Source: Plectrocnemia conspersa
Lineage: Eukaryota; Arthropoda; Insecta; Trichoptera; Polycentropodidae
DNA length: 64,000 nucleotides
Reading direction: 5' to 3'
NCBI GenBank assembly: GCA_009617715.1
Contig: VTFK01000072.1
Span: 1,178,001-1,242,000 of the forward strand
The notes beneath the pieces are model-generated. The model saw nothing but the letters and a program-made list of their open reading frames with translations, was not told where the DNA came from and ran no database searches. The position numbers and the translations under genes were made by a program. Of this stretch, positions 55,201-64,000 are shown in pieces (position 1 is the first letter of the stretch; every line of letters begins with the position of its first letter).

Positions 55201-56779
55201 CAGCGGCGGCGCGGGTGGGAGAAATTTTATTCGAAAAGTATTTTCTTGGGAAAGATTAATTAATATCTCATTAATATCTGCAAGGATCAATAATAGTAAA
55301 AACATTATTATTTATAAAATATATATAATCGATTTATTTAATTTATTTATTGTAATTACAGCTTTACGCCAATGCACCCAGCAAAGAAAAAAAATACATA
55401 TACAGAAATAATTAGATTAAATTATATACAATACGTTCACCAACTGCGAATATCTAAATTAAAACAAATCAATACAATCCGACAGATAGGTAAAAAGTCG
55501 GCGTGCTTATTGGGGAGTCGTTCAAAGATGTAATTGATGTAAAATCATGATAATTTAAATTAATGCTTAAATCGTTTTAGGTTTCATAAAGACATTTACA
55601 AAAAATTTTCGCATAATATTTGTGGTGTTATAAAAAATATTTTTTAAACATAATAATGGCAAAAAATTGAGAACAAAAATAATATTATTAAGTCAATTAT
55701 CAAAATCACATATATTACCGATTATTTCATTTATGGGAAAATGTTTTTTTTTTTAATTAGAAGCGTTTTAAAACAGACATTGTAGCAAATAGTACATATT
55801 AAACAATTGCAATAAAATTGTTTAATCATAAAACTCACCTCGAAGTTATTAACGTAATTTAAATATACGAGACCGATGTATTACTGTTATTACGATAATA
55901 ATAATGGCATAAGAATTAAGATTAAAATTCCAATGATAAACGGTTTCAAGGTTATCGTAAAGTTTACAATTAAAGTTTAATGGTGTTTTAAAACAAGCTT
56001 GAGGAATAATCTTCTCATGCTCTATGCATATTTCAATGTACAATATCAACTTTTATAGCATATATTAAAATTACTTATGGATTTTTAAATACAATTACAA
56101 ATATGAAAAATTAGTATTTTAAACTATTTTAGAAAATGCAATAAATATTCTGTTTTTTTCTAAATAAAGATTACTGAATAAAGAAATTTAAAAATATAAA
56201 TTGTGGATTTGATTTTGACGATCAAACAATTATAAAGGACAAATGGTAAGATTTATATTTACGTAAGGAAATAGGATAAAGTTTGTACACTAATGAACCA
56301 TTAAGTCGCAAAATTATACGATGATCTTTGCCGAAGATTTTACTATAAAATGATTAAAAAGTTTAAAATAAATAATTATTAATATTTGTATATATGCTTA
56401 TGCATGAAAATATTATTAAATTTCATAAGGCAAAAAACTGAAACTAAAAACTTAGCTGATCTTATTAACAGTGATTCAATATATATTGTCAAAGACTAAT
56501 GAAGAAAATATAGCGAATTCACAGAAGTTGGATATTGAAATGTTAATGGAAATTATAACTACGCCAAAATAAAAAAAACGAAATGTGTTAAAAAAATATG
56601 ATCAGCTTAATTAAAAAATAAAAGCTATGTTTTTTTATTCTTTGGATATGTTTAAGATTTATATAAAAAATTTCAATTTTCCGAAAATTTTGTGATTTAT
56701 CAATAAAAGTCTTAAGGTTCCAAAAAAAATCTGAGGATCAGAATCTCTAGTTTCTAGTCTTCTTTGCCAAAGTTTCATA
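55201..56779. other. Long AT-rich non-coding stretch
   Basis: A/T-rich throughout with poly-T and poly-A runs. Short frames at 55196-55411 and 55849-56049 are composition-driven. No repeat of note. Confidence 0.6.
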
Positions 56780-57160
56780 TATTTAAAACAAAATCACGGG
56801 GCGCCAATGTCTTTCCCAGTCGCAAAATTATTCGATCCGTGTTGATGGTCGAACAATAAGCCAATGAAGCAAGCAGACCTATAAATTACTCAGTTCCCTA
56901 AGTAAATTACTTACACATTTATTCATTACAGGCCACGCCGCGGTGGGATCACCGCCGCCAGAGAGGAATCGGCGAAGATGGATCGGTACCTTATTTATAC
57001 TCTGTTCGACAATCACTTTAATCGCGTGTTGAAAGAGAAATCGGGAGATAGAGAACACAATGGGGCCCTTACCTATTTATGGAGAATCGGTATTTAACGA
57101 GCGTTTTATATTAGCTACCGCGAGCTGAGACAACCACCAACGATTTAATAGATTTTAAGA
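56780..57160. promoter_or_regulatory. Higher-GC island containing a candidate exon
   Basis: CpG-rich core at 56932-56990 (CACGCCGCGGTGGG, CACCGCCGCCAGAG) followed by complex sequence to 57130. See the candidate exon at 56906-57097. If that is not coding, the island is another regulatory candidate. Confidence 0.35.
56906..57097 (+). CDS. Candidate exon or small frame, unidentified
   Basis: An acceptor-like TTTATTCATTACAG ends at 56931. The frame that reads CCA at 56933 is open from 56906 to the stop at 57095-57097. It encodes PRRGGITAAREESAKMDRYL and continues for about 35 residues of balanced composition. An internal ATG at 56978 would give 39 residues on its own. A weak donor (GATCG|GTACC) lies at 56985/56986. 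I recognise no domain. The shift from A/T-rich to GC-rich sequence exactly at the acceptor is the main support. Confidence 0.25.
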   Translation: MTYTFIHYRPRRGGITAAREESAKMDRYLIYTLFDNHFNRVLKEKSGDREHNGALTYLWRIGI

Positions 57161-57944
57161 CATTGTCAACTGGCACGATACTATTTAAATATAATAAAAA
57201 TTAAAAAAATTAACTATTAAATACTATGAATGGTAATATAATCTAGCTTGAAAAGTTTAAAGATTGTATTAATTCGAATTGAAATATATTTTTCAACTAT
57301 TTCAACCTTTTCAAAGAGTTACTCTTTTCGACTCGTTGAACTTCAAATGATAATAAATCATAATTTATGAAAATCGGACTTAGACGGTCTGTATAATTTC
57401 CAACGCGTTACTACGGCAGACTCTAATGAATTAAATACACTGACTACATACGTATTAACATAAAATCGATTATAGATGTAACACTGAAGGTAATTCAGTT
57501 TGGAGTTCAATGAATAATTAACATTAAAATAATTACAATTAACTTAAAGTTACATTCTAAAAAATATGTCAAGTATACACGTTAAACTTTATAATTTGAA
57601 AGATTCTAATTAGTTTTTAATATGTTTCGTTAAATACTTAATAATTATAGCTATTGATAAAACAAAATAATTAGCATATTGAATACTAAATCTATGTTCA
57701 TAAGCTACAGCTAAAATTTCAATAATTATGATGTGTAAGTTGGTTATACAAATATATTATGTTGTGGATATATTTGTATTAAAAGATACTATAATATATA
57801 CAATACTAGAATTTTTTTAGCTACAATTTATACATATAAAATGTAAAGTTTATTTATTGCCAGATGATAGTTTATAAATGTAAATATAGAAGTATTAAAT
57901 TGTTAATTAGATATGATTAATTATTGACCTCTTACTAATTAATC
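57161..57944. other. AT-rich non-coding DNA
   Basis: A/T-rich. TTATTGACCTCTTACTAATTAATCATTGAC near 57921 repeats a TTAATTATTGAC/TTAATCATTGAC word. No gene. Confidence 0.5.
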
Positions 57945-58300
57945 ATTGACTTATTACCTGTGGAAAGCCCCATACATTTTGCAATCTGTCAATTCCCAAG
58001 CGGAGCAGATTATTAATGTAATATTTAGATTTAGCAAAACAAAGTTAAGGCCGATTAGAGTAGTTTAAAAAATCATTAATAATATTTTGCTAATCAAATA
58101 CTTCCGACTTACAAGAAAGCATGAATATTTTAAAACATCTGACACGGACCTACTCTTTCTTATATAGCAGTATAAAAATGCAACGGATGTTTAATATTTA
58201 AAAACATTCGTACAAATTATATTTTCAAAAAAAAAATTTTCAATGCGAATTCTTGATTTAGATTTTTCTCGAGAAATTTTCCAAAGAAACACTGGATATT
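57945..58300 (+). mobile_element. Dispersed repeat family C, copy 2
   Basis: Pairs with 37650-37960. Matching blocks are GTGGAAAGCC (57959), CAATTCCCAAGCGGAGC (about 57990), TTTTGCTAATCAAA (about 58084), CATCTGACACGGACCTACTC (about 58136), AAAAACATT, and TTTTTCTCGAGAAA (about 58262). Similarity may fade out up to about 58600. Class unknown. Confidence 0.55.
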
Positions 58301-58689
58301 TTATATATTCAATCGATACAAATAAATATGTTAAATTCAAAAGTCACTTCGATTATAGCTTAGAAAATTTCTAATAAAATACAAATTCAAAGTATATTAA
58401 GATACAAAATTTAAATATTTCAAGTGCTATTATTTAATCATATCGAATATTGTGGAACCTTACTATTTTAGTCAAAGAACAATAACGTTAAATACATATG
58501 TGGTAGAATTTTTAACGACAACGAATAATAATTTGGAATATAAGAACTAGACGAAAATTGTTTTTTTACAAGAACGTAAAGAATTAAGTACCCGATATTT
58601 TAGTGAAACTAGTCTTTACAAAGAGCTTTAAATTGAAAGTCTGAAAAAACTGGCAAAAATATATTCTCGTGTAATACAAAATTTCAGTG
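58301..58689. other. AT-rich non-coding DNA
   Basis: A/T-rich, possibly the diverged tail of family C. Confidence 0.45.
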
Positions 58690-59010
58690 GTGGTAATTTA
58701 TTTGGTCGTCAATGACGATGGATGATTTTATGAAAATATTGTTTGCACATCCCTGACGATGATCCTTTTCGGCGATGTCCTCAGGCAAGGTACGAGGGTC
58801 GAAGTCAGCACGTCCTGACGAAGGAACGCCTTTTTCAAGCGAACCGCCACAGAGCCATTTGCAAACAATGGCGTGTTAGTCGCGATGTAAGGTGTCGTCC
58901 GCAGAGCTATGCGATCCTCGGCGCAAACCAACCACCAATAAATATACCTGGGCTGAATTAAAACACTGAAACACCCAGCAAATATTAAAGAAGACACCAC
59001 ATGTATCACT
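58690..59010. other. Isolated higher-GC block with opposite frames
   Basis: Complex GC-richer DNA (58690-58945) with a 93-codon minus-strand frame (58728-59009) and a 72-codon plus-strand frame (58743-58961) on the same bases. Neither matches a family. It may be regulatory DNA or a transposon fragment. Confidence 0.3.
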
Positions 59011-60239
59011 TTTTAACAACAACATAGACAATAAACGATATATAAAAAAAATCTGAAGCGTCTACAGCCAAAGAGATTTTTGAGAATAGAATAGCTGCGG
59101 ATGACAAGCCTCTAACATTGTTAAAGCCATGACTTAAAATTTTTTAAAATGTAAATACCTACTACTTTAAACCGATTCTTAAATTAATATATTTTATTTA
59201 GTTCACTCGACTAGATTCGAATTAAAAATAATAATAGATGCAGCTGTTTTTCAATAAATTCAGTATAGAAACTCTTGAAAATAACACTAAACAATGTTTT
59301 TGCTACAAAGATAAGGGACTCCATGAATGTGTAGAAGTATTATTCTAATTTTAGGTATGTTATTTTCCAATAAGGTCCAGATTTTTAAGAATAATCGATT
59401 ATGCTTTTGATTTTTTTATATTTTAATTAGAAGCTAATATATTTAAAATTGTATTATATTGAGTAACAGTATTAGATTATGATGATATGACTATGATTTA
59501 AAGCAAAGTCTAACTGAATAATTTTATTTTTTTTAAATAAAAAAAATATTTGTTTTAGTACTAAAAATTAATAAAAATATATTATTAATTTTAAAGCATA
59601 TTAATGTTTAATTAATTTAATTTTTGTGTCCGTTGCCTTATCTTAAGAAATTTCGATTAATGAACGCTAGTGTTTCTTTAAATACTCGTCTTGACAAGGC
59701 ATCATTTGTAAAATTTTGTCCTAAGCCGGACGCCTTCATTTAAGGTATATAGATTTTGAGTGGCAAATAATTTTACAGAAAGTATGTCTTTACTGCAAGA
59801 AGAAACAACGACTGTCGAGAATAAATATCGGCGTATTTGTAGAAAGAGATCTTGCCAGACAGCGCTCGTTTAACAAGTCAAAAATACGCTCGTATTACGA
59901 AACACTCTTAAACCAAGTTACTCGCAACCATAGGTTCAATTTGTTAAAACTAAAAATTTTAAACTTTTGTGTGGCAAGTGCAGATATTTTTTTATTTTGG
60001 TAACCGTTATTTTACCAAAATCAAATTTCAAGATTTTATTGCCCGCAAAATTTACATAATTAAATATTTTTCATTAAACTTTACGCATTAAACTTAAAAA
60101 TATTTTTTTTTTATTGAACGAATGATGGATAACATCTCGCTATAAGTATCAAATAATCATCGGTATAATTTTATGCTGAATTTAATTGCATTTAAAGGTT
60201 TAAGCGTTAATTATCGATTACTTAACCATTACTATATTT
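59011..60239. other. AT-rich non-coding DNA
   Basis: A/T-rich with a mildly mixed patch at 59630-59940. No gene or repeat. Confidence 0.55.
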
Positions 60240-60720
60240 TGTTTATTGCTGAATCGTGCAAAACATTTATTGACCAATCCGTCGAATGTCCGTTTCGCTA
60301 TCAACGTGATGACCAAGCTCGACTCACGTCTATCCAATAAACCGCGATTATGCACGCATTAACCGTGTATTTGTTGAAACGTTTTGACAAAGATTTAACG
60401 TCGGCGAATTTTATATGCTGTGAGAACACATCTATCCGACTAACAAGATCCGCCATCGGATGTGATTAACCTCGATGATGTGTGGGCAATGCAGCCGTCC
60501 ATCTCTCCCAACAGATAGCTAGCTGGCTGGCCAGCCAGCTCGATGAATAATATTCGCAAACTTGAACTTGTGACCCGACCAAACGGTGTAATGGGCCAAG
60601 ACGCCTTTGTCGATGGCCACTGCCCAATTAATGGCCGATCGCTTAGATTTTGGCAGGTTTCAAACATGTGTTTGGGCGAAAAAAATAATGGCAAATAAAA
60701 ATATCGGAAAACAAACTGTT
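60240..60720. promoter_or_regulatory. Higher-GC island with a 20-bp palindrome
   Basis: Complex sequence with CCAATCCGTCGAATG, CATCACGTTGATAG-type words and an exact 20-bp palindrome at 60521-60540. An 84-codon minus-strand frame (60440-60694) crosses the palindrome and matches no family. Regulatory candidate. Confidence 0.4.
60521..60540. repeat. Perfect 20-bp GC-rich palindrome
   Basis: AGCTGGCTGGCCAGCCAGCT reads identically on both strands. It is made of repeated CTGGC/GCCAG words and is preceded by TAGCTAGC. Such a GC-rich palindrome is unlikely by chance in A/T-rich DNA. Confidence 0.85.
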
Positions 60721-61699
60721 ATGTAATAGTGCGGAGAAAAAATGTTATATAACATGGGATCAATGGTTAAATAAAATTCGATTTTTTGCACGATAATTCT
60801 AACCGATTAACCGGTCAAATAGTATATACATAGATGTGTAAAAAAGTACCGCTCCCATAAAATCAAAAAATTTCTTGTTAGCATATCATATACATAAGTT
60901 TTATACAAACAAGGAATGTAAAAAAATGTAAGCCCATTTGCAGATTTTTTTTGGTTACTTTTATAGAGGAAAGTTCTTAAAAAAACTCATTCAAACTAAA
61001 ACTTTATACATTTAAATATAAATATCTGATAAATACGTAAATTGTTAGAATAGTTAAAGTAAAAAAACTGTCAGGATCACCCACATTCTTACTTTAGCAA
61101 AAAAAATTGTTTAAAGTACAATTTGTGTTTCTTAAAAAATTCGTGTCATGAAAACCTATAAATTTTTGTCCATTGCATATGTGTGTAGAAACGCCATTTT
61201 ATGAAAACAAAAGGTAAGCAACAATGCAGATTCTTGTCAAAATAAATGAACGGTAAAACGGAATCTATCTCGCCCACACAAATAACAAAATAATATGCAA
61301 ATAACCGCTAAAAAAATTAAACGAGTAATTAGCCAATTATTGCTTACGTTCTTAAGCAATTTCAAAAAATGCCTGCTTTAATGGCTAGCTTAGTCTAATA
61401 ATATATTTATTAATTCAAAACAAAGTATCAAGTTCCAAATAAAAGTATCTACAATAATCAAGCGATCGAGGGAGAGATTAAGGACGTTATTCTTCTCATT
61501 AATAAGCTAAAATGCTGCCATATAAAATCAGTTCTACCAGAATATCTACTTCGCTTTTGACATGAAATATTCGATAATAAATATTAGCCACGATTTAGAG
61601 GTAATCATGATAACTACTTGAACAACGAAAAGAGAAATATATTAACACTTCATTCACCCGCTACTAAACTTTATACAGCACATCAAACAACGATAGAGA
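60721..61699. other. AT-rich non-coding DNA
   Basis: A/T-rich, with a mixed patch at 61440-61680. No gene. Confidence 0.5.
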
Positions 61700-62201
61700 G
61701 TTATTATCACAAGCAATTTAAATAATTGCACTGGCCACTTAATAGCACAATCCGTCCTGAGACGTTGGCTACTCATTAACATAGCCAAAGAGAAGGCGTT
61801 CGCCAAAAAATACGTTCAACCCTGCGTATATTATCAGTCTTCTTTGAAAACTCTAGTTACCGATCACCGAAGTAATCATCTAGACAGTATTTTATCTTTA
61901 GTCGTAAATACAATTTGAAGGTGTGTTTAAGAATCGATGCAATTGGTTCGTAAACATCCTTATCTGCGATTCGCCAGAGCTGTCTTGAAACATCAATAGA
62001 AAATATGTGACACTTATGTCAGACTCGCAAAAACACGATATCATGAAAACAATCCCAGCTCTTCCGATAAACACCAGAAAGACTGCCTGACTTCCAAGAG
62101 CCGCATTCGTGTTACGGCACTATTTTGATAGTGTGGTAAATTGTACTAATTGAATAAATTATATTTTCCGGCGTCTATTTGGCTGTAAATTCACACCCCT
62201 T
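61700..62201 (+). mobile_element. Dispersed repeat family A, copy 5
   Basis: Shares AAATACGTTCAACCCTGCGTAT (about 61808), GTTACCGATCACC, GCAATTGGTTCGTAAACATCC (about 61939), TCTGCGATTCGCCAGAGCTG and TCTTGAA (about 61963-61989), AAAATATGTGACACTT, ACAATCCCAGC (about 62050) and GACTTCCAAGAG. The 3' block TTTTCCGGCGTCTATTTGGC, then TGTAAATTCACACCCCTT, ends at 62201. The central 50-bp block is the best conserved part of the family. Confidence 0.6.
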
Positions 62202-63109
62202 CGGTCTTAAAATTCAAAATCAACATAGACGATCACCTTGAACTTATAAGAATGCAATTCAATATTCGAGACAACTTGAACACTACTACGACGTGGTACC
62301 ACGTCAACTAATAACATAACATGTAAGTACATATTACACTTTTTATTTATTGCTCAAATTTTACATTTTACATGCCTTGTAAATGATTAATTTTAAATAG
62401 ATATTTGACTAAAAAATATAAAAATTGTTATTTTGCAAGTCACTGAATCACATATTAAATAGACTAGGACAGTAATTTTTCACTTTTTATTGATCAGGAA
62501 AAAATCGTTAGGAACCATTTTATGAATACAAATTTATTTGTGACAATTAACTTACTTAGCCTGAAAAACATATACAATAGTAAGTATTTCTGAAACGATC
62601 AAACTGTTTTTCTGGATGAAAATTTAGATGACTTTTTAGAACAATTCTTAAATTCTTCAAGTCCATTTGTGATCTGTAAATCACTGTTTTAGGTAGTGTT
62701 TTAACAAAACATAAATTACTCAAGTACTCAATTGCCTGATTTTAATTGTTATGTGTAATAAAGCAAATAAAATTATATTATAAATCTCACAGAATAGAGC
62801 GTTAAGATTTTAATGAATATAGATTAACTAATGGTTCAAGAATGCTTGATTAATACGTAGAATGAAAATAAACAAAAAGTAGTTAGATTAAATGAGCGGC
62901 TAATAGAATGTTGTACAAAAGTGTGTGTGTGCAACTGGTAAATAGCATATTAGAATAATTCATTATAGTGAAAATTCTTTAGATTATCATTATAACCATT
63001 AAATAATTATTATTATAACCATTAAATAATTATTTAAATGAACTGCTATGTGGTAGATGGTTAAAAAATATAATATTTAAAACAGCTGTAAGCACACAAA
63101 TATTTCTAA
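62202..63109. other. AT-rich non-coding DNA
   Basis: A/T-rich after a small mixed patch (62202-62320). Contains the 23-bp tandem duplication at 62989-63034 and a GTGTGTGTG run near 62921. Confidence 0.5.
62989..63034. repeat. Perfect 23-bp tandem duplication
   Basis: Units 62989-63011 and 63012-63034 are identical, beginning ATTATAACCATTAAATAATT. Recent slippage is likely. Confidence 0.85.
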
Positions 63110-63600
63110 TTCAATTATTATGACACGCGTCATATAAGGCTAGATAAAAAACGGCGTCGTGGAATGTTTGACAGCTTTTAAAAAATAATATACATTTACA
63201 ATAAAAGTCTGTGTCAATTAATTAACCCACGCGTTTTGCGCCGTTGTTCTCTTCTTCTTGTATTACTGAAACGACAAATTGTCGACTTGTCGAAGTCCGG
63301 CATGACCGGAAAGGTATTAAATAATGCAAAATTATTCAAACTACCACAAATTTGTCCGCTGCCGTGTTTTGAATACGAGGTGAAGATGACTGTGCCGACA
63401 GTAGAAGTCGCTTCTTACCGCAGAGATTAATTTAAATATCTCTGATAATTCCGCGGGTAGTATGGAAATCATCGTTTATCGCGAGAGTTACGAGCCATCA
63501 TATCTAATACAATTAACAGCCTCTCAATAAATTTCATTTCAAAAATAAAATGTGTTTTTTATGAGGCTGTGGCGTGTTCCGAAAGCGTAACGTCGGTGCT
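63110..63600. promoter_or_regulatory. Higher-GC island
   Basis: Complex CpG-containing sequence with TATGAC-ACGC-GTCATA (63119-63134) and ATTAATTAACCCACGCG. A 64-codon frame (63236-63430) starts at TTG, is balanced in composition and holds a GGAAAG|GTATTA donor-like site, but matches nothing. Regulatory candidate; an exon is not excluded. Confidence 0.3.
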
Positions 63601-64000
63601 AAAGGTTAAATAATAAATAAATAAACCATTTTAAATAACAATATTACTGACGGAACTGAAAGAGATACAACATGTTAAAAACGCAATATATGTTACTTAA
63701 CGATATTAATTTGTTTAGTCATTCTGAAAATATTCTATGAAATTGTTTATTTATTAGGTCGTGCTATGTTAACCCAACGATAAATGGCATAAATTCTACT
63801 TTTCATTAGTCACTTGCAAGTCATTCTCAAAGTCAGATTTCAAGTTAAACATTTTTTGTTAAGACCGGAAGCACAATATTAAGCGATGAAACTTATGTAT
63901 GTATTGTATTTATCCATAAATAAAATTAATTAATTTGCACTATTGTTACAAATTAAGGAAATATAAATATAGGCCTTGCAGAAAACATTAAAAATACAAT
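63601..64000. other. AT-rich non-coding DNA to window end
   Basis: A/T-rich with AATAAATAAATAAA near 63611. No feature. Confidence 0.55.

Overview
This window reads as arthropod, most likely insect, nuclear DNA, and it is almost entirely non-coding. It is strongly AT-rich, with long runs of A/T. No operon, ribosome binding site, rRNA, tRNA or CRISPR array is visible. The open frames over 60 codons are scattered over both strands, often overlap on opposite strands, and match no family I know. The mobile DNA is of animal type: Jockey-clade non-LTR retrotransposon relics, a short element with hAT-like ends, and several dispersed repeats. A lepidopteran is possible, but nothing here fixes the order. 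The length without a convincing gene suggests a gene desert or one or more very long introns.

Layout. (1) An AT-rich background of decayed sequence fills most of the window. (2) About 30 islands of 150-800 bp have visibly higher GC, CpG and sequence complexity but no durable reading frame. Clear ones are at 4.86-5.40, 7.37-7.79, 9.89-10.54, 12.54-13.17, 15.29-16.40, 18.79-19.38, 20.0-20.6, 21.24-21.67, 26.9-27.3, 28.3-28.6, 29.65-30.06, 30.86-31.29, 33.1-33.56, 34.0-34.5, 36.7-37.2, 38.7-39.56, 41.28-42.06, 49.6-50.1, 51.3-51.9, 52.26-52.94, 54.67-55.2, 56.8-57.16, 60.24-60.7 and 63.1-63.6 kb. They look like conserved regulatory DNA, although conservation cannot be tested from one sequence. 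(3) Transposable-element relics: two Jockey-like pol fragments (23.1-24.1 and 30.3-30.9 kb), a possible antisense LINE C-terminal relic (11.5-11.7 kb), a complete-looking 256-bp element with terminal inverted repeats and a 7-bp target duplication (45.6-45.85 kb), and three unclassified dispersed families found by comparing the window with itself: A (five copies, all plus strand), B (three copies) and C (two copies).

Possible genic signals are few and weak. The best is a TATA-like box, a very CpG-rich stretch and a 54-codon frame with two good splice-donor sequences (34.3-34.7 kb). Others are a short acidic frame ending at a donor-like site (27.68-27.77 kb), an acceptor followed by an open frame (56.9-57.1 kb), a TATA/Inr-like core promoter with an upstream CCAAT box (31.0 kb), and an isolated GC-rich 60-codon frame (40.76-40.94 kb). 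If real, they would be first or internal exons, or non-coding transcripts, of a gene lying mostly outside the window.

There are many exact inverted repeats and short tandem duplications. The most striking are a perfect 17-bp-arm hairpin at 27345-27381 and a 20-bp GC-rich palindrome at 60521-60540. All positions and alignments were read by eye. Repeat boundaries are approximate and no percent identities were computed.
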